Assembly (NCBI RefSeq): GCF_900115005.1
Contig: NZ_FOUY01000017.1
Coordinates: 80,474 to 144,473 of the forward strand
Direction of reading: 5' to 3'
DNA from: Pseudonocardia ammonioxydans
Lineage (GTDB): Bacteria; Actinomycetota; Actinomycetes; Mycobacteriales; Pseudonocardiaceae
Length of the DNA stretch: 64,000 bases
The position numbers were made by a program, and so were the translations under genes. The notes under the pieces are model-generated. The model was not told the origin of the DNA, did not search any database, and saw nothing but the letters and a program-made list of their open reading frames with translations. This document shows, piece after piece, positions 1-12,352 of this stretch. The first letter of the stretch is position 1. Every line of letters starts with the position of its first letter.

Positions 1-2
1 GC

Positions 3-1187
3 GACGCCCTTGCCGAGCTCGCCGCCGCCGGGCGGCCGAGCACGCTGGTCTGGCGGACCGACGAGCCGCTGCCCGCGACCGGCCCGTCGGGCACGGTCCC
101 GTCGACCGCGCCCGGCGCCCGTCCCGACGGCCTGGCCTACGTGCTGTTCACCAGCGGGTCGACGTCCCGGCCGAAGCCCGTGCCGCTGCGCCACGACCGG
201 CTGCTGCGCAACGCGACCGAGATCGGGCGCCGCCAGCACCTGGTGGCCGGGGACCGGCTGTGGATCTCCGCCCCGTTCTTCTTCGGCTACGGCTGCTCGA
301 ACGCGCTGCCGGTGGCCCTCGTCCACGGCGTCACCCTGTGCGTCGAGGAGCGGCCCGCCGGGGACACCTCTCTGGAGTTCATCGAGCGGGAACGCTGCAC
401 CGTCTACTACGGGTTCGGGCCGACCACCCGGAACCTGCTGGCCGCTCCCGGGTTCGGCCGGTACGATCTTTCGACGCTGCGGACCGGCACGACCGGGTTC
501 ACCCGCGAGGACCGGCGCCTGGTCCTCACCGAGCTCGGGGTCGGCGGGATCTGCAGCGTCTACGGGCTCACCGAGGCCTACGGCCACTCGACCATGACCG
601 AGGCGGGCGACCCGCCCGAGACCGTCCTGGGGACCGCGGGCCGGGTGCTCGATTCCCAGGAGATCCGGATCGTCGACGACGAGAGCCGGGTCGTGCCCAC
701 CGGGGACTCCGGGGAGATCGAGCTGCGCGGCTGCGTGATCGACGGCTATCTCGGCGACCCGGCGCTCGGCGAGGGCGCCTTCCGCGCGGGCGGCTGGCTG
801 CGCACGGGGGACCTCGGGACCCTCGACGAGGACGGGCGCCTGAATGTCGTCGGCCGGCGCAAGGAGATGCTGAAGGTCAAGGGGATCAACATCGCACCCG
901 TCGAGGTCGAGGAGCTGCTCTGCAGCCACCCCGGCGTCGACCAGGCCTTCGTGGTCGGGATCGAGGACGACCTCGGGAGCGAGCAGATGGTCGCGGCCGT
1001 GATCCCCCGCGGCGCACCGCCCGCCGATCTCGCGGCCCGGCTCGACGTCCACGTCCGGGAGCGCGCGGCGAGCTACAAGGTCCCGGCCCGTATCGAGGTC
1101 GTCGATCAGGCCGACATCCCACTCACCGACACCGGCAAGTTCAGCAAGCGACTCCTGCGCGACCAGCTCTCCGGAGGTACCCCGTGA
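3..1187 (+). CDS. Acyl-CoA/aryl-CoA ligase (AMP-binding), 5' end missing
   Basis: The reading frame is open from the window edge, so the N-terminus lies outside. ANL-superfamily motifs run in order: the P-loop-like YVLFTSGSTSRPKPV (around base 141), YGLTEAYGHSTMTE (around 560), the hinge GWLRTGDLGTLDEDGRLNVVGRRKEMLKVKG (split by position: hinge near 793-890) and the C-terminal catalytic lysine context TGKFSKRLLRDQL. The family activates a carboxylate with ATP and transfers it to CoA or a carrier thiol. The layout resembles benzoate-CoA-ligase-like enzymes, but the substrate cannot be told. The stop overlaps the next gene's GTG by GTGA, so the two are probably translationally coupled. Confidence 0.85.
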   Translation, partial: DALAELAAAGRPSTLVWRTDEPLPATGPSGTVPSTAPGARPDGLAYVLFTSGSTSRPKPVPLRHDRLLRNATEIGRRQHLVAGDRLWISAPFFFGYGCSNALPVALVHGVTLCVEERPAGDTSLEFIERERCTVYYGFGPTTRNLLAAPGFGRYDLSTLRTGTTGFTREDRRLVLTELGVGGICSVYGLTEAYGHSTMTEAGDPPETVLGTAGRVLDSQEIRIVDDESRVVPTGDSGEIELRGCVIDGYLGDPALGEGAFRAGGWLRTGDLGTLDEDGRLNVVGRRKEMLKVKGINIAPVEVEELLCSHPGVDQAFVVGIEDDLGSEQMVAAVIPRGAPPADLAARLDVHVRERAASYKVPARIEVVDQADIPLTDTGKFSKRLLRDQLSGGTP

Positions 1188-2026
1188 CCGTCACGACCCT
1201 GGCCGCCGGGATCGGCTTCACCGAGGGACCATTGTGGACCTCCGACGGGCGGCTCCTCGTCGTCGCGCTCTCCCGGGGCACCGTCGTGGAGGTCGGGCTC
1301 GCCGACGGCGTCCGGTCGCATGTCGACGTCGGCGGAGGACCCAACGGGCTCGCCGAGGACGATCGCGGCGCCGTCTGGGTCGCCCAGAACGGGGGCGCGC
1401 TCCGGCCGAGCACCTCGGAGCGTCCGGCCGAGCCGGGGCTCCAGCGCCTCGGCGGGGGCGGCGTGCGGGACGTGATGGTGCCGGGCGCGCAGGCCCCGAA
1501 CGACCTCGTGCTCGGGCCGGACGGCCGGATCTGGTTCACCGACCCCGGGCCGCCGGGGGCGACCGCGCACGGCCGGGTCTGCGCGCTGGACCGGGCGACG
1601 GGCGCCGTCGAGGTCGTCCTGGACGACGTCGACTTCCCCAACGGACTCGCCTTCGCCGACGACGAGCTGTACCTGGCCCACACCTCCCTGGGTGTGATCA
1701 GCCGCCACCACTGGGACGGGAGCCTGCTGACGCAGGCCGGGGACCCGCTGGTTCTCCCCGAGGGTGGGCCGGACGGCCTGGCCCTCGACGTCGAGGGGCG
1801 GGTGTACGCCGCGGCGCCCGAGGCGGACGCGATCGTCGTGTTCACCCCGGACGGCGCCGTCGAGGAGACGATCGGCTTCGCCGAGCCCGCGTTCCCGACG
1901 AACCTCTGCTTCGCCGGCCCGGACCTCGACGTCCTGGTCGTCACCGCGGTGAAGGGCGGCCGGGTGCTCGCCTGCGAGCGGGAGTGGGCCGCGCCGGGCC
2001 GCCCGCTGACCGGCTGCCGGACGTGA
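1184..2026 (+). CDS. SMP-30/gluconolactonase-like family protein
   Basis: This 280-residue protein starts at the GTG overlapping the ligase stop. It shows the SMP-30/LRE beta-propeller pattern: GFTEGPLW near the N-terminus (metal-binding Glu), GGGPNGLA, PNDLVLGPDGRIWFTDPG mid-protein, FPNGLAF, and GPDGLALDVEGRVY late. In this family Glu, Asn and Asp from these loops bind a divalent metal and hydrolyse lactones. There is no signal peptide, so it should be cytosolic. Coupling to an acyl-CoA ligase suggests catabolism of an aromatic or lactone-bearing acid. That pathway role is inference. Confidence 0.8.
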   Translation: MTVTTLAAGIGFTEGPLWTSDGRLLVVALSRGTVVEVGLADGVRSHVDVGGGPNGLAEDDRGAVWVAQNGGALRPSTSERPAEPGLQRLGGGGVRDVMVPGAQAPNDLVLGPDGRIWFTDPGPPGATAHGRVCALDRATGAVEVVLDDVDFPNGLAFADDELYLAHTSLGVISRHHWDGSLLTQAGDPLVLPEGGPDGLALDVEGRVYAAAPEADAIVVFTPDGAVEETIGFAEPAFPTNLCFAGPDLDVLVVTAVKGGRVLACEREWAAPGRPLTGCRT

Positions 2027-2095
2027 CGGACCGGTCGCGGGTCCACACGAGCAGTCGCCACCGGGCCGGCGTCGTCTCGGGGTGATCTCGCGGGA

Positions 2096-3046
2096 TCACG
2101 CAGTGTGGCCGGTGGAGGTCTCGGTGCCGTCGGCCCCGACCAGGGCCTGGGCAGCGACCGTGTTGTGGAAGCCGGCGGAGCCGTCGGTTGCGATCCACGC
2201 GGCGCACACGACCAGGATCCGCGACAGCACGAACAGGAAGAACAGCGTCGCGAGCACGGCGCCGAACACGGCCCCGCCCGCGGTGTCCGACACGGCGCCG
2301 ACGGTCAGCGCCGTGCCGATCTTGAGCAGCTCCAGGGCCGCCGCCCCGGCTGCGGCGGGCACCACCACCCGCCGCACGGGCACCGGTACCCGGGGCAGCC
2401 GGGCGAGCACGAAGCAGAGCACGGCCCAGTCCAGGGCCAGCACGACCGCGGACCCGACGACCCGCAGCACGATCAGGCCGCCGACGGCGTCCCGCAGCCC
2501 CAGCAGCTCCAGTGTGACGCCGGCGAGGCCGGTCACCACGGCGGTGACCGCCAGCGACCCGAGCACGGCGGTCCCCAGGATCCCGAGTGCACCCAGGTCC
2601 CACAGGAACCGGCGCGGGGAAGTCATCTTCTCCGGCGGCAGCAGGTACTGCGCGGACAGCGCTTCCCGCAGGTAGGCGGTCCAGGTCGCGCCCGCCCACA
2701 GCGCCCCGACGGCGCCGATGCCGACCAGCGAACCGCCCCGCGCGACGACCGTGTCGAGCACCGGGGTGACGGCCGCCAGCATCCCGGGCGGCATCAGCGC
2801 CCCGACCGCGACGGCCAGGTCCTGCCCGGACGGTGAGCGCCAGAACAGCAGCAGGCCGAGCACGGCGAACACCACCATCAGCAACGGCACCGAGGCGATC
2901 ACCGTGTAGAACGCGACCGCGGCGGACAGGTGGTTGCCGCGCGTCAGGCGGTAGCGCTCGGCGGCGCTCCGGACCCGGGCCAGGCGCGGGTGCTCCGCGG
3001 GCAGCGCGCGGAGACGCTCCACCCGGTCCCGGATCTCCTCACGCAT
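2096..3046 (-). CDS. YihY/BrkB family inner membrane protein
   Basis: About 316 residues if it begins at MREEIRDRVE, where GGAAGG lies at proper spacing; an in-frame ATG three codons upstream (3055) is the alternative. Residues 35-270 hold about six hydrophobic segments. The family signature is seen early: YRLTRGNHLSAAVAFYTVIA followed by a membrane span. The family was once called ribonuclease BN but is now regarded as a membrane protein of uncertain function. It ends convergently with the lactonase gene, with about 70 bases between and no strong hairpin. Confidence 0.8.
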   Translation of the reverse strand: MREEIRDRVERLRALPAEHPRLARVRSAAERYRLTRGNHLSAAVAFYTVIASVPLLMVVFAVLGLLLFWRSPSGQDLAVAVGALMPPGMLAAVTPVLDTVVARGGSLVGIGAVGALWAGATWTAYLREALSAQYLLPPEKMTSPRRFLWDLGALGILGTAVLGSLAVTAVVTGLAGVTLELLGLRDAVGGLIVLRVVGSAVVLALDWAVLCFVLARLPRVPVPVRRVVVPAAAGAAALELLKIGTALTVGAVSDTAGGAVFGAVLATLFFLFVLSRILVVCAAWIATDGSAGFHNTVAAQALVGADGTETSTGHTA

Positions 3047-3190
3047 CCGGACCATCCTTCCGTACGGCGGCCCGGTGTGCCCGGGCCTGGTTCCCGCTCG
3101 AGGAGCCTGCACGTCCCGGCCGGGGCGGCACTGCGGCTCGGGCTCGCGGCATCGCGCGGGCCACCGGCGCGGCGGGCGCTAATCTGCCCC

Positions 3191-4432
3191 ATGCCGCACA
3201 GCGCAGCCGGTCACGGGCCGGCCCTCCCCCGCGCCACCGTCCTGCTCCTCGGTACGGCCGCCGCGGTCGTCACCTCGGCCGGGTTGTACGCGGCGGCCTG
3301 GCTCGTCGGGCCGGTGTTCCTCGCACTGACGATCGTGATCGTGGTGCACCCGCTGCACGGGTGGCTGCGCCGCTCCGGCGTCCCGGGATGGCTCGCGACC
3401 ACCCTGCTCCTGCTCGCGATCTACGGCCTGCTGCTGGCACTGTCGGCGGTGCTGGTGGTGTCGGGCGCCCGGCTGGTCACCGTGCTGCCCGCCTACGCCG
3501 CCGAGTCGAACCACCTGCTCGCCGCGGTCGCCGCGCGCGCCGCCGAGTTCGGGGTGGGTGCCGAGCAGGTGCGCGCGCTCGCGGCCTCGTTCGATGCCGG
3601 CCGGCTCACGGCGCTCGCTGCCGGGCTGCTGCTGCAGGTCGCCGGCCTCGCCGGGAACCTGATCCTGCTGTTCTCGCTGCTGCTGTTCCTCGGCCTCGAG
3701 TCGACCGCGGCACCGGCCCGGCTCGACGCGATCGCCGGGACCCGGCCCGAGGTCGCCGCCGCGCTGCGCCGGTTCGCGCACGGCACCCGCCGGTTCCTGG
3801 TCGTCACCACGGTGATCGGGCTGATCACCGGGGTGGTCGACGCCGTCGTGCTGTCCGCCCTCGGGGTCCCGCTGGCCGTGCTGTGGGGACTGCTGGTGTT
3901 CATCACCAACTACATCCCCTACATCGGATTTTGGATCGGGTTCGTGCCACCGGTGCTGCTGGCCCTGCTGGCCGGCGGCCCCGGGCAGGCCCTGGCCGTG
4001 GCCGTGGTGTTCGTCGTCGTCAACTTCGTGCTGACCTCGCTGGTGCAGCCGAAGTTCGTCGGGAACGCGGTGGGGCTGTCGGTGTCGGTGACGATCGTCG
4101 CGCTGGTCTTCTGGGCCTGGCTGCTCGGCGCGCTCGGGGCGGTACTGGCGGTGCCGCTGACGTTGCTGGTCAAGCAGCTGCTGGTGGACGCCGACCCCCG
4201 CTCGCACTGGCTGAACGCGCTGCTGGGCTCCACCGTGCCCGCCCCCGCGGGCGCCGTGGCCGCCACCGGCGGGACCTTCGACCCGGTTCGCGACGAGGGC
4301 GGAGCGGGATCATCCGGGCCGACGACGTCCGGCCCGGCCGGGGTCCCCGCGGTGCCCGCAGCCGTGTCCGGGACGCAGGCCGACGAGGACGATCCTGTGA
4401 GGACGGAGACGGACCATGGTCGACACGAGTGA
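3191..4432 (+). CDS. AI-2E family transporter (TqsA/PerM-like)
   Basis: 413 residues from ATG at 3191. Seven to eight hydrophobic spans are visible, including VTSAGLYAAAWLVGPVFLAL near the start, and LWGLLVFITNYIPYIGFWIG around residue 237, which is the conserved loop-helix of this family. The C-terminal 60 residues are a disordered, Ala/Pro/Gly/Asp-rich tail. Members export small molecules or ions (AI-2, Na+/H+ exchange in some), but the substrate here is unknown. The stop lies 17 bases inside the next gene, so the two are cotranslated. Confidence 0.8.
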   Translation: MPHSAAGHGPALPRATVLLLGTAAAVVTSAGLYAAAWLVGPVFLALTIVIVVHPLHGWLRRSGVPGWLATTLLLLAIYGLLLALSAVLVVSGARLVTVLPAYAAESNHLLAAVAARAAEFGVGAEQVRALAASFDAGRLTALAAGLLLQVAGLAGNLILLFSLLLFLGLESTAAPARLDAIAGTRPEVAAALRRFAHGTRRFLVVTTVIGLITGVVDAVVLSALGVPLAVLWGLLVFITNYIPYIGFWIGFVPPVLLALLAGGPGQALAVAVVFVVVNFVLTSLVQPKFVGNAVGLSVSVTIVALVFWAWLLGALGAVLAVPLTLLVKQLLVDADPRSHWLNALLGSTVPAPAGAVAATGGTFDPVRDEGGAGSSGPTTSGPAGVPAVPAAVSGTQADEDDPVRTETDHGRHE

Positions 4433-5003
4433 CGGACCGGGCGCGGCGACCCCGGCCGCGGACGGTGCCGTGTCCCGGCGGGTCCGCGGACTGGTCGTGC
4501 TGCGCGGGGTGCTGGTCCTGGTGTTCGGGCTCGCGATCCTGCTGACCCCGGGCCTGGCGCTGCTGGCGTTGATCTACGTGTTCGCGGCCTACGCGCTGGT
4601 CGACGGCGTCGCCGCGATCGTGCTCGGTGTCCGGCACCGGGCGGAGCAGCCCGGCTGGGGCTGGGCGGTCGCCCAGGGTGTCGTCTCGGTCCTTGCCGGT
4701 CTGGTCGCGATCGTGCTGCCCGGGTCGGCCGCACTGGCGATCCTGTTCGTGATCGCGTTCTGGGCCATCCTGGCCGGGGTGGTCACCGCGGTCTCGGCGA
4801 ACGAGGTGCGCAAGCACGACGGCCCGTGGGGCTGGGTCGCCGTCCGCGCGGCGATCAGCGTGCTGTTCGGTGTGCTGCTGCTGGTGTGGCCGGCATCCGG
4901 GATCCTCGCGATGCTGTGGCTGGTCGGCGCGTTCGCGATCGTCGCCGGGGTCCTGCTGATCGCGCAGGCGTTCCGGTCGCCGACCCAACCCGCGGTCGGC
5001 TGA
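4416..5003 (+). CDS. HdeD/DUF308 family membrane protein
   Basis: 195 residues with six evenly spaced hydrophobic helices made of two repeated three-helix units, as in DUF308/HdeD proteins. Repeated phrases such as LVVLRGVLVLVFGLAILLTP and VAVRAAISVLFGVLLLVWPA support the internal duplication. HdeD in enterobacteria is an acid-resistance membrane protein; the actinobacterial homologues have no assigned role. It overlaps the transporter gene by 17 bases, so cotranscription is likely. A 7-bp inverted repeat (5035-5041 with 5050-5056) follows the stop and could act as a weak two-way terminator with aroB. Confidence 0.75.
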   Translation: MVDTSDGPGAATPAADGAVSRRVRGLVVLRGVLVLVFGLAILLTPGLALLALIYVFAAYALVDGVAAIVLGVRHRAEQPGWGWAVAQGVVSVLAGLVAIVLPGSAALAILFVIAFWAILAGVVTAVSANEVRKHDGPWGWVAVRAAISVLFGVLLLVWPASGILAMLWLVGAFAIVAGVLLIAQAFRSPTQPAVG

Positions 5004-5051
5004 GCGGAGCTTGCGGAGCGAACATCGGCACCGAGCTGAGCGGGCCGGCGC

Positions 5052-8151
<3,100 letters not shown>

Positions 8152-8230
8152 GGCGTTCATCCTCTCACCCGGGGTTGCGGCGCCCGGACCAGCCCGAGCG
8201 CGGGGTCCGTGAGCGGGATCGGCGCGCGGC

Positions 8231-8980
8231 TCATCCGGTCGCTCCGGCCGTGACCACCACGAGGGCCGAGCCGAGCAGGACCGGCCCGTGCGGGAGGCCG
8301 CTCCCCCACCGCGCCCGGCCGGCGAGCAGCGCGCCCGCCGCCACCACCGCCGAGAGCACGGCGGCGAGGACGGCGGCGACGGGCAGCCCCGCCCAGGCCC
8401 CACCGGTCACGGCGGCCCCGACCGGGGCGGCGAGCTTGACGTCCCCGGCCCCCATGGCGACGGGTGAGACGAGGTGCACGGCGGCGTAGACGCCGGCGAG
8501 CAGGACCGCCCCGGCGACTCCGCGCAGCACCGCCGCGGGGCCCGCCGGGACGAGCGCGGCCAGGACCACCGGGAGCGCGGGCAGCGTCAGCGCGTCCGGC
8601 AGCCGGCGGCGCAGCAGGTCGGTGGCCGCGCCGGCCACCCCGAGCCAGCACAGGACCGCCAGCAGCGGCACCCACCGCGCGGCGAGCACGCCGAGCACCG
8701 CCCACAGCACCGCCAGTCCGGCCTCGCACCACGGTGGGTCGACCGCGACGCCGCGGCGCAACCGGGCGAGCCACCGGCGGGTCAGCGCGCCCGCGAGCCC
8801 GCCCGCGGCACCGGCGAGCAGGACGGTGACCAGAGCGGCGGTCGGCACGGTCACGGCAGGCAGGGTCACGGCAGGCAGCAGGGGCACCGCCGGCAGGGGT
8901 GCGGCGAGCGCGGTGCCGGCGGGCAGAGAGATGGCTGCGAGCAGGGCGGGCGCGGCGAACGGGGCGGGCAGCGGGTCCAT
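8231..8980 (-). CDS. A24 (type 4 prepilin) peptidase, short form
   Basis: 249 residues with seven or eight hydrophobic helices. The two catalytic aspartates are visible: Asp about 121 in [16 protein letters not shown] and Asp about 180 in [11 protein letters not shown] (GxGD motif). The N-terminal methyltransferase domain and zinc cysteines of bifunctional PilD enzymes are absent, as in many actinobacterial versions. It would cleave the leader of type IV pilin-like or Flp/Tad pilins; no pilin genes are in this window. In mycobacteria a similar gene also lies near the aro and mltG genes. Confidence 0.8.
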   Translation of the reverse strand: MDPLPAPFAAPALLAAISLPAGTALAAPLPAVPLLPAVTLPAVTVPTAALVTVLLAGAAGGLAGALTRRWLARLRRGVAVDPPWCEAGLAVLWAVLGVLAARWVPLLAVLCWLGVAGAATDLLRRRLPDALTLPALPVVLAALVPAGPAAVLRGVAGAVLLAGVYAAVHLVSPVAMGAGDVKLAAPVGAAVTGGAWAGLPVAAVLAAVLSAVVAAGALLAGRARWGSGLPHGPVLLGSALVVVTAGATG

Positions 8981-9090
8981 GCCTCGAGCCTGCCGCGGTC
9001 CGGCCCGTCTGCACCCACGACTTCGCAGCCTGTGGACAACTCGGCAGGGGCCCCGGCACGACCGGGGTGACCCGGGGCAGGATGGACCGC

Positions 9091-9963
9091 ATGGGATCGG
9101 GACCGCTGCGGGGCACACGGGACGCCGCTGCAGTGATCCGGGCGGAGGTCGACCACGGCGCCGCCGAGCTGGTGCAGGACCCCGACCGTCCGCAGTCGTG
9201 GACGCTGCTGCTCGACGGAACCGCGCAGTCGCACGTCGACCTCGCCGATCCCGGGCACCTGGAGTTCGAGTACGTGCGGCGGATCGCGCACGTCGCGGAT
9301 CTGGCCGCGCCGCCGACCGTGCCGCTGCGGACGCTGCACCTGGGCGGCGGCGCGTGGACCCTGGCCCGCTACCTCGCCTCGACCCGGCCGGGCTCGCCGC
9401 AGACCGTCGTCGAGCTGGACGCGGCACTGGCCGAGCTGGTCACGCACCGGCTGCCCGGCCCCGGCGAGCCCGACGGGCTGCAGGTCGTGACCGGCGAGGC
9501 CCGCGCGAGCCTCGACCGGTTCCCGGCGCACGCGTTCGACCTGGTGGTGCTCGACGTGTTCGCCGGTGCCCGCACGCCCGCGCAGGTCACGACCGCGGAT
9601 TTCCTCCGGTCGGTGCGCCGGGTGCTGGCACCCACCGGCATCCACGTCGCGAACCTGGGCGACGGGGCGCCCTGGCCGTTCCTGCCCGGCCAGGTCGCGA
9701 CCGCGGGCGCGGCGTTCACCGAGCTGGCGCTCGTCGCGGCACCGGACGTGCTGCGCGGGCGCCGGTTCGGCAACCTCGTGCTGGTCGCGTCGGACCGGGC
9801 GCTCCCGGTACCGGGACTGGTGCGGCGCGCCGCCGCGGACCCGTTCCCGGCCCGGGTGCTCGACGACGAGCAGGCCCGCGCCCTGGCCGGCGGTGCCGCC
9901 GTCGTCACGGACGCGACGGCGGCACCGTCACCGCGGCCACCGGCCGGGTTCTGGGGCCAGTAG
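9091..9963 (+). CDS. Spermidine synthase-like methyltransferase-fold protein
   Basis: 290 residues from ATG at 9091, with GCAGG nine bases upstream; ATG at 9082 is the alternative. A Rossmann fold is shown by LHLGGGAWTLARYL (motif I), VVELDAALAELV (acidic end of strand 2) and FDLVVLDVFAGARTP (the aspartate that serves in polyamine transfer in true spermidine synthases). The predicted role is aminopropyl transfer, but many actinobacterial members have unknown substrates. It is divergent from the prepilin peptidase gene and ends four bases from the convergent dehydrogenase stop. Confidence 0.75.
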   Translation: MGSGPLRGTRDAAAVIRAEVDHGAAELVQDPDRPQSWTLLLDGTAQSHVDLADPGHLEFEYVRRIAHVADLAAPPTVPLRTLHLGGGAWTLARYLASTRPGSPQTVVELDAALAELVTHRLPGPGEPDGLQVVTGEARASLDRFPAHAFDLVVLDVFAGARTPAQVTTADFLRSVRRVLAPTGIHVANLGDGAPWPFLPGQVATAGAAFTELALVAAPDVLRGRRFGNLVLVASDRALPVPGLVRRAAADPFPARVLDDEQARALAGGAAVVTDATAAPSPRPPAGFWGQ

Positions 9964-9967
9964 CGGT

Positions 9968-11020
9968 TCAGGCGATCGCCGGGTCCACCAGCACCTTCAT
10001 CCTCCGGCCCGCCCGCAACGCCTCGAACCCCTCCGCGACGACGTCGGTCATCGCGATCCGCTCCACCCACCCGGTGGTGTCGTAGTGCCCGCGCGCCATC
10101 AGGGCGATCACCGCCGCATAGTCCTCGGCGGTGTAGCAGAGCGAGCCCTGGATCCGGGACTCGTTCATCACCAGGTTGATCAGCGGGGTCTCGATGGGGG
10201 TCTCGTAGATCGCGACGCTGACCGTCGGGCGGCCGTTGCCGACCGACGCCGTCGCCGTCTCCACCGCGGCCCGTACCCCGGCCGCGTCGTAGGCGGCGTC
10301 GGCACCCCGCCCGTGCGTCAGGTCCGCGACGGCGGCCGGGACGTCCACCGCACCCGGGTCCAGGGTGCGCGCCCCGAGCCGCTCGATCGCGGCGCGCCGG
10401 GGCCCGGACGGCTCGACGACGTACACGTCCGCGACACCGGTCCCGCGCAGCGCGAACCAGAGCCCGATCCCGATCGGCCCGGCGCCGAACACCACCGCCG
10501 TCGAGCCCGGACCGACCTCGCCCAGCCGCGCCGCGTGGTAGGCCACCGACATCGGCTCGACGAGCGCACCCATCTCCAGCGACACCTCGTCGGGCAGCAG
10601 GTGCAGCATGTGCTGGGGCACGACCGTCGTCTCGGCCATCCCACCGTCGGCCATCAGGCCGTGGAAGCCGATCTGCGCGCACACGTTGGGCCGGCCCGCC
10701 GTGCACGCCGGGCAGGCACCGCAGCTGTAGAGCGGCATGACCGCGACCCGGTCGCCCTCGGTGACCCCGTCGACGCCCGGGCCGACCTCGACGACGGTCC
10801 CGGAGAACTCGTGGCCCAGCGTCAGCGGCAGCTCGCGGCCGGTCAGCGGGTGCGGCCGCCCGTCCGGGATGAAGATCGGACCGGCAAAGTACTCGTGCAG
10901 GTCGCTGCCGCAGATCCCGTTGACGCCGACCCGCAGCCGTACCTCCCCGTGCCCGACCGGTGGCTCGGGGACGTCGGTGATGTCGAGCTTCTCGCGCCCC
11001 CGGTAGACGACCGCGCGCAT
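9968..11020 (-). CDS. Zinc-dependent alcohol dehydrogenase, butanediol dehydrogenase-like
   Basis: 350 residues, medium-chain dehydrogenase/reductase. The catalytic zinc site is GICGSDLHEY and GHEFSGTVVE; the structural zinc loop is CGACPACTAGRPNVC (four Cys); the NAD-binding motif is VFGAGPIGIGLW near residue 175. The long DGRPHPLTGRELPLTLGHE insert matches 2,3-butanediol dehydrogenase-type enzymes, though other vicinal diols or polyols are possible. GGGAGC precedes the ATG. It follows mltG on the same strand after 126 bases. Confidence 0.8.
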   Translation of the reverse strand: MRAVVYRGREKLDITDVPEPPVGHGEVRLRVGVNGICGSDLHEYFAGPIFIPDGRPHPLTGRELPLTLGHEFSGTVVEVGPGVDGVTEGDRVAVMPLYSCGACPACTAGRPNVCAQIGFHGLMADGGMAETTVVPQHMLHLLPDEVSLEMGALVEPMSVAYHAARLGEVGPGSTAVVFGAGPIGIGLWFALRGTGVADVYVVEPSGPRRAAIERLGARTLDPGAVDVPAAVADLTHGRGADAAYDAAGVRAAVETATASVGNGRPTVSVAIYETPIETPLINLVMNESRIQGSLCYTAEDYAAVIALMARGHYDTTGWVERIAMTDVVAEGFEALRAGRRMKVLVDPAIA

Positions 11021-11120
11021 GGTTGCTCCCCTTTCGCCGATGACGATGCCGCACCCCGGTCCACCGGTTCCGGGTGACGACGGTCACGGGTTGGAGCGGG
11101 ATTGCATGCGCACCCGGCGC

Positions 11121-11150
11121 CGGATCAGTGCCGGATCAGCGCCGGATCAG
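11121..11150. repeat. Three direct copies of an 11-bp unit
   Basis: CGGATCAG recurs at 11121, 11132 and 11143 with a tgc or cgc spacer, giving an exact 11-base period (one helical turn). The third copy contains the mltG stop codon. Function unknown; it could be a regulator-binding site ahead of the dehydrogenase gene or simple slippage. Confidence 0.6.
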
Positions 11151-12289
11151 AAAGCGCCCTCGGCCCGGGCCCGGTCGACGTTGCCGAGGTGCTCCTCGTA
11201 GGTGACGGCGAAGCAGGAGCCGCCCTCGGTGGTGCACCGCACGAAGAACAGCCACTGCCCGGGCGCCGGCTCCTCCGCGGCCTGCAGCGCCGTCGTCGAC
11301 ACCGACGCGACCGGGGTCGGCGGCAGCCCGGTGTTGAGGTAGGTGTTGTACGGGCCGGGGGTGCCGCGGGCCTCGGCGGTGGTGCGCAGCGCCTGCACGT
11401 CCAGCGGGTAGTTGACGGTGGAGTCCATCTCCAGGCGCTGACCGGCCGCCAGCCGGTTCTCGATCACCCGCGCCACCTTGGGCATGTCCGGGGCCAGGGA
11501 CTCCTTCTCCACGATCGAGGCGACGATCAGCGTGCGGTAGGCGTCCTCCCCGCCGAGGCCGGCGTCGGCGAGCCGCTCCGCGGAGATCTCGAGGACCTCA
11601 CGGAGCACCTCCTCGGGGGTGCCGCGCGGGTCGAGGTCGTACGGGCCGGGCGCGACCAGTCCCTCCAGGCGGCGCTCCGGGACCGCGTTGCGGAACCCGG
11701 CGTGCGCCCACTCGGGGACGCCGATCTCGGCGGGGTCGGCCCCGGCCATCGCGGCGCGCAGCTCGTCGACACCGGTACAGCGTGGCTCGCCGTCGGCCTC
11801 GCCCAGGCACGTCGCCTGCGAGATCTGGGAGAGGACGCCCGGGCTGAGCTCGCCGTTGGGCGCGCGCGTGTCGTCGAGCTGGACCCCGCCCCGCACGTCC
11901 ATGAACCCGACCCGGCGCTCCGGGTCGACCAGTGCCTCGGCCGCGGCGCCGCCCGACATCTGGGAGCGCAGCTCGTAGAAGCCGGGCTGGATCCGCGCGA
12001 TGCCCTCCTCGTCCGCGGCCGCCGACACGAACGCGGCCCGTGACTTGACGACGTCCTGGGCCACCAGGGACTCGCCGATGGCGCTGGTGGAGTCGCCGGC
12101 CTGCACCCGCACGACGACCGAGCCGCTGCCGCCGCCGGCGTAGTCGTCCGGGCCGAGCAGGAACACCGCCGCGGCCACGAGCAGCGCACCGACCAGCAGG
12201 GCCGAGGCGAGCAGCGCCAGCCGGCGCCGGCGGAACTGTGTGGGCGTCGGCCGGTGGCGGACGGGTGGGACGGTCACCGCCGCGCTCAC
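11147..12289 (-). CDS. mltG: Endolytic murein transglycosylase MltG
   Basis: 380 residues. A short basic N-terminus precedes one membrane span (residues 24-46), then a periplasmic LysM-like part and the YceG domain. The catalytic glutamate is in IVASIVEKES near residue 270, followed by PYNTYLNTGLPPTPVAS. MltG cuts nascent glycan strands and so sets peptidoglycan chain length. The GTG start overlaps the stop of a 19-codon upstream ORF. The cytoplasmic N-terminus is short for an actinobacterial MltG, which normally has a longer charged stretch. Confidence 0.9.
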   Translation of the reverse strand: MSAAVTVPPVRHRPTPTQFRRRRLALLASALLVGALLVAAAVFLLGPDDYAGGGSGSVVVRVQAGDSTSAIGESLVAQDVVKSRAAFVSAAADEEGIARIQPGFYELRSQMSGGAAAEALVDPERRVGFMDVRGGVQLDDTRAPNGELSPGVLSQISQATCLGEADGEPRCTGVDELRAAMAGADPAEIGVPEWAHAGFRNAVPERRLEGLVAPGPYDLDPRGTPEEVLREVLEISAERLADAGLGGEDAYRTLIVASIVEKESLAPDMPKVARVIENRLAAGQRLEMDSTVNYPLDVQALRTTAEARGTPGPYNTYLNTGLPPTPVASVSTTALQAAEEPAPGQWLFFVRCTTEGGSCFAVTYEEHLGNVDRARAEGAF

Positions 12290-12345
12290 ACCCGGTCCCG
12301 TGCCCGGGACCGTCGGTTCTCGTCGTTGTCGCCGGCGCCGGTCAC
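12286..12345 (-). CDS. Putative leaderless 19-codon ORF coupled to mltG
   Basis: GTG at 12345 opens a 19-codon frame (VTGAGDNDENRRSRARDRV) whose TGA overlaps the mltG GTG as GTGA. A TACCCT box (12353-12358) ends seven bases before the GTG, the spacing of a leaderless transcript. The peptide looks like the charged cytoplasmic N-terminus of MltG, so a frameshift or sequencing error is the main alternative. No homology is claimed. Confidence 0.35.
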   Translation of the reverse strand: MTGAGDNDENRRSRARDRV

Positions 12346-12352
12346 GCGTCCG

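Noticed and set aside
3179..4207. 342-codon minus-strand frame opposite the AI-2E transporter
   Set aside because: Composition (Gln, Asp, His, Arg) is that of a GC-rich shadow frame; the plus-strand product is a recognisable membrane protein.
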